A stretch of 64,000 nt of DNA from Polyangium sp. y55x31 (GTDB lineage: Bacteria > Myxococcota_A > Polyangia > Polyangiales > Polyangiaceae), in the NCBI RefSeq assembly GCF_029946505.1, contig NZ_JARZHG010000019.1, positions 62,001 to 126,000 on the forward strand, read 5' to 3'. A program made the translations under genes and the position numbers. Shown in pieces: positions 1 to 8,548 of the stretch (within the stretch, counting starts at the first letter, position 1; each line of letters begins with the position of its first letter). Below the pieces are notes generated by a model that worked only from the letters and a program-made list of their open reading frames with translations, did not search any database and was not told the DNA's origin.

Positions 1-510
1 TCACCGAGGCCCTAAAGCCCCCTACCAGCATCCACTCTGCGACCCAATTTCCGTTGCGCGGTCGGGCCTGCGTGCGAGGGAGGCTTCGAGTGCGGCAATC
101 GCGTCGATGGGAATCTGTCAAGAGGAAATCTTGCGGAGCTGGTGGCGCCGGCCATCGGGCAAGACGGGGGCCGGCGCGTGGCCATCGAGCCGAGCTAGCG
201 TCGAGCGAGCGATGACGTGTCGGAGGGCACCTCGGAGACCACCGACGTTACTCATCGTGTCGACGAAGGCCGGGTTCGCGGCAGCGTGCGAGGCGGTTCC
301 GGTGGCTGTGGAAATCTTGCAGGGACGATTGGTTGGCATACGACGGCGGGTCGAGCGGCGAGCTGCTCTTGGGCGAGTTTGGCGAGCGTGCTGTTGGAGT
401 GCAGGGGCCAAGCGAAGGACATCGCGGTCGCCGATGCTCTTGAGCCGTGTGGCCGTCTCTGTCGCTGCCCCGGCTGTTGCGGACATCGAACGTGTTAGCA
501 TCCGGCCGGC
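1..510. other. Upstream stretch with no supported gene
   Basis: Open frames exist on both strands here, but none shows a recognisable domain, a convincing ribosome binding site or a coherent protein. This stretch is probably the 5-prime flank of the kinase gene that starts at 511, possibly with decayed sequence. I see no tRNA, repeat or terminator in it. Confidence 0.4.
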
Positions 511-2175
511 ATGGATGAGCACGAGCTAGAGCGCAGAGTCGGCACGGTCCTGTGCGGAAAGTGGACGCTCGAACGGCTGCTGGGTTCCGGCGGCATGGCG
601 GCTGTCTACGTCGCCGTGCACAAGATCGGGCGGCGAGACGCCATTAAGATTCTCCACCCCGAGATCGCTCGCGTACCCGAGCTGCGCGCGCGGTTCGATC
701 AGGAAGCGCGTGCCGTCAATCAATTCGTGCATCCTGGAGCTGTCGAGATCCGCGATGTCGACACGACCGAGGACGGTTGCCCGTTCCTCGTCATGGAGCT
801 GCTCGAGGGTGAGTCGCTCGCCGCGCGTGCCCGTCGCGGCCGGATGGATATATCCGAGATCCTGCGAATCATCGACGAGCTTTTGGACGTCCTCGCAGCG
901 GCGCACGCGCATGGCATCGTCCACCGCGACATCAAGCCGGACAACTTGTTCTGCCTGCGCGACGGGCGCCTGAAGGTGCTCGACTTCGGTGTTGCCCGCG
1001 TGCGACAGGCGGCCAACTCCGTTCACACGCGCACCGGAACGACGCTCGGCACGATCGCGTACATGCCCCCGGAGCAAATCGCAGGCAAAGACGTCGATGC
1101 GCGCGCCGATGTGTTCGCAGTCGGAGCGACGATGTTTCGGCTGATCACGAGGAGGCGCATCCACGAGGCGCACTCCGATTCCGAGCTGCTCATCAAGATG
1201 TCTTCGCTGCCGGCGCCGTCACTCGCGAGCGTCGCTCCGGAGACGCCCCAGGCAGTGTGCGCCATCGTCGATCGAGCGCTCGCGTTCGAGCGCGATAAGC
1301 GCTACCCGAGCGCGAGGGCGATGCTGCAAGACATACGCGCAGTCCGAGCCGGCCAACCGCTCGCCATCCCCCAGCAGGTCGTCATAGCCGCGGCCTCCAC
1401 CCATCCGGATGAGGCGATCGGCACTGACAAGACGGTGGCCGCTCCGCACGCAGCGGCGGCGGGGGCCGGACAGGGGCTCGTTCCTTCATCGGCCGCATCG
1501 GCGCGCGCTGGATCGGCGGTCGCTCCAACGCCTGCGCCGTCCTCCACCGCGTCGGTCTTCACCCAGGCGACGCAGTGGACGGTAACCACGGTACGCGGAC
1601 GAAGACTGCGATGGGCCGCGCTGGCGTTCCCGTTGCTCGGCGCTGGCGTGCTCGCCCTCGTGTATTACCGCGCAGTGCACGTCGATTCCGACGCGAGGCC
1701 TCCCGCGTCGAGCCGGGCGCTCGGGCCACTGGCCTCGTCGCCCACACGGAGCCCCGCGGGAACTCGCAGCACGGCTGCGGTTGTAGATCCCAGCCTCGCG
1801 AAAACGGGCGGCGACAAGCCTCGCCTGCCGAGCCAGGCGCCCCGCGGCAGCGGGCAAGGGGCTGGCGCCCTGCCGCATACCAACTGCATGACGACCAACG
1901 CCTGTGACTACGTGTGCGACGACGCGTGCGAGGTCTCATGTAAAGACCCGCGCGGCTGCGAGATAGGAGCGCGCCGCGATGCGCTGGTAGACTGCACGGG
2001 ATCGTTGACGTGCAAGGTCTCGTGCGAAGGGGATTGCGTGATCAACTGCATCGAGGGCACCCCATGCCTGGTGCACTGCACGCCTGGATCCCGATGCGTG
2101 TTCGGCGCGTGTCCGCAGCAGACCGAGACCTGTGCGGGCGATATCACCGTGTGCGGAGCCAAATGCCCTGAATGA
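511..2175 (+). CDS. Ser/Thr protein kinase with Cys-rich extracytoplasmic tail
   Basis: A transmembrane Hanks-type kinase of 554 residues, predicted to phosphorylate proteins on Ser/Thr in the cytoplasm. Visible motifs are the glycine loop GSGGMAAVY (about 25-33), the AIKIL lysine (K46), the catalytic loop HRDIKPDN (138-145) and DFG (158-160). The kinase domain ends near residue 275. A Pro/Ala/Ser-rich linker follows, then one membrane segment (about 370-388). The outer part ends in about 97 residues holding 18 cysteines, in short CxxxC-like spacings. No PASTA repeats are present. The next gene, a penicillin-binding protein 1A, starts 20 bp downstream on the same strand, so co-transcription is likely. 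The kinase domain closely resembles the kinase at 6231-7706, so the two are probably paralogues. The ligand of the Cys-rich tail is unknown. Confidence 0.9.
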   Translation: MDEHELERRVGTVLCGKWTLERLLGSGGMAAVYVAVHKIGRRDAIKILHPEIARVPELRARFDQEARAVNQFVHPGAVEIRDVDTTEDGCPFLVMELLEGESLAARARRGRMDISEILRIIDELLDVLAAAHAHGIVHRDIKPDNLFCLRDGRLKVLDFGVARVRQAANSVHTRTGTTLGTIAYMPPEQIAGKDVDARADVFAVGATMFRLITRRRIHEAHSDSELLIKMSSLPAPSLASVAPETPQAVCAIVDRALAFERDKRYPSARAMLQDIRAVRAGQPLAIPQQVVIAAASTHPDEAIGTDKTVAAPHAAAAGAGQGLVPSSAASARAGSAVAPTPAPSSTASVFTQATQWTVTTVRGRRLRWAALAFPLLGAGVLALVYYRAVHVDSDARPPASSRALGPLASSPTRSPAGTRSTAAVVDPSLAKTGGDKPRLPSQAPRGSGQGAGALPHTNCMTTNACDYVCDDACEVSCKDPRGCEIGARRDALVDCTGSLTCKVSCEGDCVINCIEGTPCLVHCTPGSRCVFGACPQQTETCAGDITVCGAKCPE

Positions 2176-2195
2176 CGAACCTGCGGGGAGTGTGA

Positions 2196-4679
2196 ATGGC
2201 CACGAATCGGTTCGACAGCCCTGACAAGGTCGCGTCCGGCTCGCATGCCGACGCCGATAGCCGTCCTCTTGACGCGAAGGCGAGCGCGCCTGATGAGGCA
2301 CGGTTGCCGGCGCGCTTGCCGCACGCCGTCCCTCCGACGATCCCCGACGTACAGCCAGGACCGCTACCGCCCGCAGGCAGCGCCCACCAGCGCAGGCGAA
2401 AGGTGCCTTGGAAACGACGCTTGCGGCGGTGGATGTGGCGCATTGCTACGGCCGCTTCGATATTGCTGGGCCTCGGTTTTCTCTCGTTTGCGGCCCTCAT
2501 CTGGTACTACGGCCAAGGCCTGCCAGAGACCTCGGAGCTCAAGAACTACCGTCCGCCGCAGGTCACGCGCATCCTCGCGCGCGACGGGACACCGCTCGCG
2601 GAGCTCTTCACCGTGCGACGCACGGTCGTCCCGATCTCGGTGGTGCCAAAGGGCATGAAGTCCGCTGTCCTGGCTGCGGAAGACGCGAGCTTCTACTCGC
2701 ACGAGGGGCTGAACTACTTCGGCATCTTGCGGGCACTTTTGGTGAACCTGGTGTCCGGGCGAGCGCGCCAGGGCGGCAGCACGATCACCCAGCAAGTCGT
2801 CAAGAATGTGCTCCTCACGAACGAGCGCACCTTCGCGCGCAAGATCCGTGAGCTCATCCTCGCGCGCCGCATCGAGCAGGAGCTCACGAAGGACGAGATC
2901 CTCGAGCTTTACCTCAATCACATCTATTTCGGGCACGGTCGCTACGGCATTGAAGAAGCAGCGCGGTATTACTTCGGCAAGAGCGTTCGAGACGTGCAGC
3001 TCGCCGAAGCCGCCACGCTCGCGGGCCTGGTCAAGGGGCCAAGCATCTACTCTCCGCGCGTCGACCTTGCCAAGGCCGAGGAGCGGCAGCGCTACGTACT
3101 CCGGCAGATGGGCGACAAAGGATTCGCGCCGCTCGCCGACGTGGAAGCCGCCGCTCGCCAGAAAATCACCCTCGCCCCCCTGCCGGAAAACAGTGCCGAG
3201 CTGGCGCCCGAGATCATGGCCGAGGTCGAGCGCCAGCTCGGCGCCGTGGCCGGCCCGCAGGCCGACCACGGTGGCTACACGGTGACGACCACGATCGACC
3301 CAAAGCTGCAGACAGCGGCGAGGGCGGCGGTGCGCAATAACCTCGACGCGTACGCCGCACGCCGCGGGCTCGTCGCTCCGCTCAAGCGTGGCAAGGGCGA
3401 TCCGGCTCCCTTCAAGGGAACCCCCACGCCGGGCAGCGGGCGCGTCTATAGCGGCGTGGTCACGAAGGCCGACGACGGACGCGGCACGCTCACCGTGAGC
3501 GTCGGTACGGCCGAAGGCATCGTGAAGTTGGACAATGCGAAGCGCTATAATCCTCGCAATCTGCCCCCGAGCCAGTTCGCCGAGGTCGGCAAGGTCGTGC
3601 GTGTCACCTTTGCCGGCGACGACCCGCGCAGCGGACGGCTGGAGCTCGCGCTTGGGCCCCAGGCTGCGCTCGTCGCCCTCGACGTCCGTACGGCCGAAGT
3701 GCTCGCGGTCGTCGGCGGCTATGACGCCGTGCGCGGCGCCTTCGATCGGACAAGATCGGCGCACCGGCAGCCTGCCTCGACGTTCAAACCGATCGTTTAC
3801 AGCTACGGGATCCACTCGCGCGCATTCACCGCGGCGTCGATTCTCGAAACCGATCCGGCCGCTCTCGGAGGGAGATACCAACCCGCCAACTACGACGAGA
3901 GCGACGGACAGTCTCCGCGTCGGCTGCGCGAGGCGCTTGCCACGAGCGTCAACGTCGCCGCGGTATGGACACTCGACAAGCTCGGGCCGGCCAAGGTCGC
4001 GGCGTGGGCGCAATCCCTGGGCATCGCCTCGAAACTCGGCGCGGATCTGTCGCTGGCGCTCGGAGCTTACGAGGTTACGCCGTTCGAGATGGTCGCCGCG
4101 TACAATACGTTCGCCGCTGGCGGCACGTACCGTGAGCCGGTGCTCATTCGGAGCATCACGGGCCCGGACGGCAAGCCGCTGCCGCTGCCCGACGCAACGC
4201 CTCCACGCCGCGTGATGGATGAAGCCGAGGCCTACATCATGACGAGCCTCTTGCGTTCGGTCGTCGAGTCGGGGACAGCCAAGCGCGCGCGCTCCATGAC
4301 GATACCCGTCGCGGGCAAGACGGGCACCTCGAATGCCGCGAAAGACACCTGGTTCGTGGGTTACTCCCCGGCTATCGCATGCGCCGTCTGGACGGGTTAC
4401 GACGACGCCTCTCCGCTCGGCGCCGGAGAGACGGGCGGCACGACGTCGCTGCCGGCCTTCATCGCGTTCATGCAGGAGGCACACAAGACGACACCGCGTA
4501 CCGACTTCGCCGCGCCGCCGGTCGGGCTCGTGCGCGTGCCCATCGATCCGCAGACCGGTCAACTCGCGCCGCTGGGTGTCGGGGGCATCGAGGAGGTGTT
4601 CCTTGCGGGCACCGAACCGACGGAGCCCACGGAGCTGCCGTCGAGCAACGAGCCTGCTCCCTCGCTGTGGCCTTTTTGA
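2196..4679 (+). CDS. Penicillin-binding protein 1A (bifunctional transglycosylase/transpeptidase)
   Basis: A class A PBP of 827 residues that polymerises glycan strands and cross-links peptidoglycan on the outer face of the inner membrane. After a Pro-rich, basic cytoplasmic N-terminus there is one membrane segment (about 84-105). The GT51 domain shows EDASFYSHEG (near 159) and RQGGSTITQQVVKN. An OB-like insert around residues 410-480 precedes the transpeptidase. The active-site STFK has S528 and K531, the second motif is SVN (S584), and the third is KTGTS (K708). Length and motif order are normal for PBP1A. The gene follows a Ser/Thr kinase gene by 20 bp and faces a second kinase gene only 7 bp away, which suggests control by phosphorylation (inference). 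Confidence 0.95.
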   Translation: MATNRFDSPDKVASGSHADADSRPLDAKASAPDEARLPARLPHAVPPTIPDVQPGPLPPAGSAHQRRRKVPWKRRLRRWMWRIATAASILLGLGFLSFAALIWYYGQGLPETSELKNYRPPQVTRILARDGTPLAELFTVRRTVVPISVVPKGMKSAVLAAEDASFYSHEGLNYFGILRALLVNLVSGRARQGGSTITQQVVKNVLLTNERTFARKIRELILARRIEQELTKDEILELYLNHIYFGHGRYGIEEAARYYFGKSVRDVQLAEAATLAGLVKGPSIYSPRVDLAKAEERQRYVLRQMGDKGFAPLADVEAAARQKITLAPLPENSAELAPEIMAEVERQLGAVAGPQADHGGYTVTTTIDPKLQTAARAAVRNNLDAYAARRGLVAPLKRGKGDPAPFKGTPTPGSGRVYSGVVTKADDGRGTLTVSVGTAEGIVKLDNAKRYNPRNLPPSQFAEVGKVVRVTFAGDDPRSGRLELALGPQAALVALDVRTAEVLAVVGGYDAVRGAFDRTRSAHRQPASTFKPIVYSYGIHSRAFTAASILETDPAALGGRYQPANYDESDGQSPRRLREALATSVNVAAVWTLDKLGPAKVAAWAQSLGIASKLGADLSLALGAYEVTPFEMVAAYNTFAAGGTYREPVLIRSITGPDGKPLPLPDATPPRRVMDEAEAYIMTSLLRSVVESGTAKRARSMTIPVAGKTGTSNAAKDTWFVGYSPAIACAVWTGYDDASPLGAGETGGTTSLPAFIAFMQEAHKTTPRTDFAAPPVGLVRVPIDPQTGQLAPLGVGGIEEVFLAGTEPTEPTELPSSNEPAPSLWPF

Positions 4680-4686
4680 GTCTCGG

Positions 4687-5988
4687 TCAGCTTTGCAGGA
4701 TGGCGATCAAGAGCGCGATGCTGAGCAAGAGCAATACGACGATGGTCGCAATGAGCCACGGCCGCATCGCCGGCGAGGTCCACCGGGACGCGAGCGATGT
4801 CGCGCTCGTCTGGTGCCCCGGAGCACCGAGGTGCATCGAAACGGTCGGCTCGAGCGGCCTCGACGCGCCCTCCATCGCCGCAATGGCCCCGTCGATGGCC
4901 GCGATCACGTTGGTAGCTGTCGGATAGCGTTGGGTTGGGTCTCGCTGGACGAGCCGCATCACGATTGCCTCTACTTCGGGGCGGATACCTGCTCCCGGAG
5001 CACGCTGGCGGAGCGGGGGCGCATCCTCGAGGAGCCGCTGCCGGAAGGAAGATTGGCCGTCGCTCGTGTCGAACGGGCCTCGCCCGGACAGCATTTCGTA
5101 CAAAATGATTCCAAGCGCATAAAGATCTGCACGAGCATCGACGGCTTCCATGCCGCGCACGGCCTCCGGCGCCAGATAACTGAGCGTGCCGAGGACTTGG
5201 TCGGCAGCGGTGAGGTCCTGGCCTTTGCGCGCGGCCTCGCGGCTTTCGGTGGACAGGAGCTCTACGTTCACCTTGGCGAGGCCGAAATCGATGAGCTTGA
5301 CGTGATCACGGGCGCCTAGAAGGATGTTCTGCGGCTTCACATCGCGGTGCACGATCGCCTTCGCGTGCACCGCCTCCAGAGCAGACGCGATCTGCCTCGC
5401 GATGTGGAGCGCGCGTCGCGCGGGGAGCGGCGCCGAGGCGATCACGTCCTGGAGCGGGGTGCCCTCGACATACTCGAGGATGAGAAAATGCGACCGATCC
5501 GGGAGCTGACCGAAGTCGCTCGCCGAGACCACGTTCGGATGCTGGATATGCGCCCCCGCGATCGCCTCGCGCTCGAACCGCGCCACGATCTGGGGGAGGT
5601 TCCGGGCGCCCGGCTGGAGGACTTTGATCGCGACCTGCTTGCGGAGGTGCACCTGCTCGCCGCGGTACACGGCTCCCATGCCGCCCTCCCCGATGAGTTC
5701 GTGGACGCGGTACCTCTCTGAGATCAAGCTCCCGATCAGCGCTGGCGCTTTGTTGTCCGAGCGCACCAACGTGGGTGCGTCATTGTCCGAGCGCACCAAC
5801 GTGGGTGCGTCATTGTCCGAGCGCACCAACGTGGGTGCGTCGTCCGTCCACCGTGCCGTCGTCTTTTCTTCCCCAAGCGCCGAGCTCGAGAGCTCAACGA
5901 CGGATGCGTCGCGTCGGTTCCCGAGCATCGGCACCGTGACGTCATCGTCGGTGCTCGAGCGCCCCTTGGGTGGGGTTATCCCTGCCAT
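4687..5988 (-). CDS. Ser/Thr protein kinase, tail-anchored, with N-terminal Thr repeats
   Basis: A Hanks-type kinase of 433 residues from the chosen start; an in-frame start 84 bp further upstream is possible, and neither has a clear ribosome binding site. The N-terminus (about 49-88) carries three near-perfect 10-residue repeats of the type DNDAPTLVRS plus a degenerate fourth. The kinase follows with GEGGMGAVY (about 100-108), AIKVL (K122), HRDVKPQN, DFG and APE motifs. The only membrane segment lies at the extreme C-terminus and ends two or three residues before the stop, so the protein should be tail-anchored with the kinase in the cytoplasm. The gene converges on the PBP1A gene with 7 bp between the stops. 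The repeated Thr could be autophosphorylation or FHA-docking sites (inference). Confidence 0.88.
   Translation of the reverse strand: MAGITPPKGRSSTDDDVTVPMLGNRRDASVVELSSSALGEEKTTARWTDDAPTLVRSDNDAPTLVRSDNDAPTLVRSDNKAPALIGSLISERYRVHELIGEGGMGAVYRGEQVHLRKQVAIKVLQPGARNLPQIVARFEREAIAGAHIQHPNVVSASDFGQLPDRSHFLILEYVEGTPLQDVIASAPLPARRALHIARQIASALEAVHAKAIVHRDVKPQNILLGARDHVKLIDFGLAKVNVELLSTESREAARKGQDLTAADQVLGTLSYLAPEAVRGMEAVDARADLYALGIILYEMLSGRGPFDTSDGQSSFRQRLLEDAPPLRQRAPGAGIRPEVEAIVMRLVQRDPTQRYPTATNVIAAIDGAIAAMEGASRPLEPTVSMHLGAPGHQTSATSLASRWTSPAMRPWLIATIVVLLLLSIALLIAILQS
5753..5842 (-). repeat. Three tandem 30-bp coding repeats
   Basis: Three almost identical 30-bp units (5753-5782, 5783-5812, 5813-5842) encode the 10-residue Thr repeat in the N-terminus of the tail-anchored kinase. 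The unit keeps the reading frame, so copy number can change without breaking the gene. Confidence 0.9.
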
Positions 5989-6230
5989 GCGGAGGAGTGT
6001 ACACGGACAAAGGTGCTGAGCGCGGAGGAACCGCACCGCCGTCCGGGTGGACATCCTGCTCGATCCACCCACGGCACGGAAAAGTTGTGTAGTTCCGTGA
6101 TGTTCGTGGAGTTGGTCCCGTACACCGACATCAGCCTACAAGGATGACCCCAGTGCATCGGGCCGTAGGCTCGCTGGGCGCCGCCCGCCTCGCCGGAGCC
6201 TAAAGCCCCGCCCCGAAGGTCGACACGAAG

Positions 6231-7706
6231 CTATTCCCATTGAAACTCGGAGGGGTGGTAGGCTTTGAGGCCGTCAACCGGAATGGGCCCTTCGGGGGTG
6301 CCGCTGCACACTTTGACACCCTCGTCATTCGTGCGTACGGGATATGCATTTTTCAATTTCGACGTGACGCAAAACGGATATTTGCCGTCTTTGAGGAGGA
6401 GGCGATACTTGCCATTGGGGGCGGGCCGGCGCGTCGATGAGGACCCAGCGGTCGAGGATGGCGTGTTGGTATTGGCCGTTGTGCGGGAGCTACCGCTCGC
6501 CTTGTCCTCTCCAGATGTGTCATCGTCCGCGCTCTCACGAGTGTCTTCGGCGGAGTCTCGCGAACGAACGACGAAGAAGACAGCGGCGAGGCATACAGCG
6601 AGAACGAACGAGCCAATCACTGCAACCATCAAAACCCGGGAATTCGAGCCTGCTGCGCTGGTTGCAGCAGATTGAGGCTGCACGGGCGTGGCCATGGGTG
6701 CCTGCATCGCTTGGTCGGGAGCAGGAGTGACCATGGGTGCCTGCATTGCTTGGTCGGGAGCAGGAGCAGCCATCGTCGGCCCATCGACACTGATTCCAGT
6801 CGACGCGTCGGCTCGGATCGACACCGGGACTGGCGCGTGAGGGGTAGCCTTGACGCCCAAAACTCGCTCGACGTCTTCACGCATCGCGCGGGCCGTTGGA
6901 TAACGGCGCGATAAATCGGAAGCGAGCGCGCGATCGACGATGGCGCAAACCTCTGGGCTGACAGAGGGGGCAACGGTGCGCAGGGCCGGCGCAGGCTGCG
7001 TCGCCATTTTGATGAGGAGCTCGCTTTCCGTGGAGCCCTCGTGCACATGGCGTTTTGCTAGGATTCGAAACATCGTCGCGCCAACCGCGAAGACGTCGGC
7101 CCGACCATCGATTTCGCGACCAGCGATTTGTTCGGGCGACATGTAAGGTATCGTCCCGAGCATCGAGCCGACGCGTGTACGAACGGAGCCGCCCTGTTTC
7201 ATTCGAGCAATCCCGAAGTCGAGGACTTTGACACCGCCCGAAGAGGTCAAAAACAGATTATCAGGTTTGATGTCTCGATGAACGATGCCGAGCCCGTGCG
7301 CGACATCGAGCACTTCGAGCACGGTCGAGACGATGCGGAGCAGCTCGCGCTCCTCGATGCCGCCGGAGCGATGAGCGCGCTTGCCGAGCGATTCACCATC
7401 GAGCAACTCCATCACCAAGAACGGCGAGCCATCTTCGCTCGTGTCGACGTCGAGGACATTGACGGCTGCGGGGTGACCGAGCTGGTTTACTGCGAGCGCC
7501 TCTTGCTCGAACCTGGCTCGATGCTCCTTGGAGACCGCGATTTCCGGATGGAGGATTTTGATTGCGCAGCGCCGGCCGATCCTGTGTGTCGCCTCGTAAA
7601 CCGCAGCCATCCCGCCGACGCCGATGAGCGAATCGATGCGCCATTTGCCCCGGAGGACCGTTCCGATTCGTGCTGTATACTGTTTCAGCTCGGGATCATC
7701 ACTCAT
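6231..7706 (-). CDS. Ser/Thr protein kinase, transmembrane
   Basis: A Hanks-type kinase of 491 residues. Visible are the glycine loop GVGGMAAVY (about 29-37), AIKIL (K50), HRDIKPDN, DFG and the activation-loop end MSPEQIAG. An Ala/Pro linker with two 13-residue repeats precedes one membrane segment (near residue 360-380) and a short Ser/Thr-rich outer part with two cysteines in its last 70 residues. The kinase domain aligns well with that of the kinase at 511-2175 (shared MAAVY, RIGRR, IKILHPEIA and VNQ motifs), so the two are probable paralogues with different sensor tails. The gene is transcribed toward the other minus-strand kinase, which starts about 240 bp downstream. Confidence 0.9.
   Translation of the reverse strand: MSDDPELKQYTARIGTVLRGKWRIDSLIGVGGMAAVYEATHRIGRRCAIKILHPEIAVSKEHRARFEQEALAVNQLGHPAAVNVLDVDTSEDGSPFLVMELLDGESLGKRAHRSGGIEERELLRIVSTVLEVLDVAHGLGIVHRDIKPDNLFLTSSGGVKVLDFGIARMKQGGSVRTRVGSMLGTIPYMSPEQIAGREIDGRADVFAVGATMFRILAKRHVHEGSTESELLIKMATQPAPALRTVAPSVSPEVCAIVDRALASDLSRRYPTARAMREDVERVLGVKATPHAPVPVSIRADASTGISVDGPTMAAPAPDQAMQAPMVTPAPDQAMQAPMATPVQPQSAATSAAGSNSRVLMVAVIGSFVLAVCLAAVFFVVRSRDSAEDTRESADDDTSGEDKASGSSRTTANTNTPSSTAGSSSTRRPAPNGKYRLLLKDGKYPFCVTSKLKNAYPVRTNDEGVKVCSGTPEGPIPVDGLKAYHPSEFQWE
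6691..6768 (-). repeat. Two tandem 39-bp coding repeats
   Basis: Two 39-bp units (6691-6729 and 6730-6768), differing at only a few positions, encode a 13-residue PAPDQAMQAPM-type repeat in the juxtamembrane linker of the kinase at 6231-7706. They are in frame and probably arose by recent slippage. Confidence 0.8.
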
Positions 7707-8052
7707 TGCGGTTCAGGCTCTCCAATGTATACCGGATGCGAGGACAGGTGAAATATCCCCCGAGCCGCCCGGGGCGGCTCGACGGTACCATGAGACGTTC
7801 TGCACCGCAATGGAACTTGCCCGAGGCGAGTAGCCCTGTTCTTCGGATCGTGGACGAGCGGCATCGTGCCGCTCGCGCCGGCCTTGACGGGCTTCCACGT
7901 AGGGGGAAGGCCGGATGCTTGGCCCCCTTGGCGTTCTCCGCCTCCGCCCCACGCCTTCGCTTCCGGGGTTCGGCGCGACGATTGGCCGTTTCGTGATCCA
8001 AAAGGGCCGCTTGAACACTGATTTTACAGCGCTGGGGAGCGCACCGCGGTCG
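7707..8052. other. Gene-free stretch with an element scrap
   Basis: This is the 5-prime flank of the minus-strand kinase gene and probably contains its promoter. At about 7915-7965 the minus strand resembles the AWAEAENAKG segment of the dispersed element family seen next door, with a one-base insertion, so a short decayed fragment of that element may be present. No intact gene is visible. Confidence 0.35.
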
Positions 8053-8436
8053 TCACTTCCTCGAACGACGATCGCGGTCATCGTGCCCCCGCAGATACCG
8101 CGGGATCCCGACGCCAGGCCGATGATGCCGCGCGAGCACCCGGATCGGCTTCCCGCACCCGCAGGCGCACACGTGCCGTCCCTTCGCGTTCTCAGCCTCC
8201 GCCCAGGCTGTAGACACATCCGGCTGATGCCACCGGATAAACCGCGGGATCCCCACGCAGTGGTGCCACGGCTTCACCACGACCCGCCCCCCGCACCCGC
8301 AGGCACACGCGTGCACCTTCGCGTTTTCGGCCTCCGCCCACGCCTCCGCCGCGCCTGCAGGCGTTGGTCGCATAGGCAACCTCACCGTTTCCTCCAACAC
8401 CACGGGCGGTGCCGCCGTTTGGCGAAAGGTCAACAT
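8053..8436 (-). CDS. Element A protein: twin Cys/His-module small protein
   Basis: A 127-residue protein of unknown function encoded inside a dispersed element. It contains two copies of a module of about 41 residues: AWAEAENAK, then CACGCG, then a basic/valine stretch, HH, GIPR[FY][IL]R and a final H. The Cys and His spacing suggests two metal-binding knuckles. The CxCGCG...PR[FY]xxGH pattern occurs in bacterial and phage hypothetical proteins (general knowledge, family name not certain). The chosen ATG lies inside an inverted-repeat arm and is shared by the three long copies. A longer in-frame extension to 8601 exists here and a similar one in copy B, but in copy C it is interrupted. No Shine-Dalgarno is evident. 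Confidence 0.6.
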   Translation of the reverse strand: MLTFRQTAAPPVVLEETVRLPMRPTPAGAAEAWAEAENAKVHACACGCGGRVVVKPWHHCVGIPRFIRWHQPDVSTAWAEAENAKGRHVCACGCGKPIRVLARHHRPGVGIPRYLRGHDDRDRRSRK

Positions 8437-8548
8437 TGCCGAAGCGGTGGGAAGCTTTCGCCTAAAGAACGCTAACGCCACGAGACGGCTCGTGTTTTCG
8501 TCTGCGTCGACGTGACGAATGGCTGCATCGTTGACCTTTCGCCAAACG
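8058..8548 (-). repeat. Dispersed element, copy A (about 490 bp)
   Basis: Long copy of a family repeated at 14637-15121 and 19071-19553, with fragments at 15388-15535 and 24496-24622. One end is marked by a conserved start around 8058-8090. The other end is a perfect 19-bp inverted repeat (arms 8416-8434 and 8530-8548) that encloses about 95 bp. The minus strand encodes the small Cys/His protein. The outer arm lies inside the reading frame of the sigma-like gene at 8462-9349, so insertion of this copy seems to have replaced that gene's 3-prime end. The left boundary is approximate. Confidence 0.8.

Noticed and set aside
5753-5842. Short CRISPR-like array
   Set aside because: The 30-bp units are contiguous with no spacers and lie in frame in a kinase gene, so they are coding tandem repeats.
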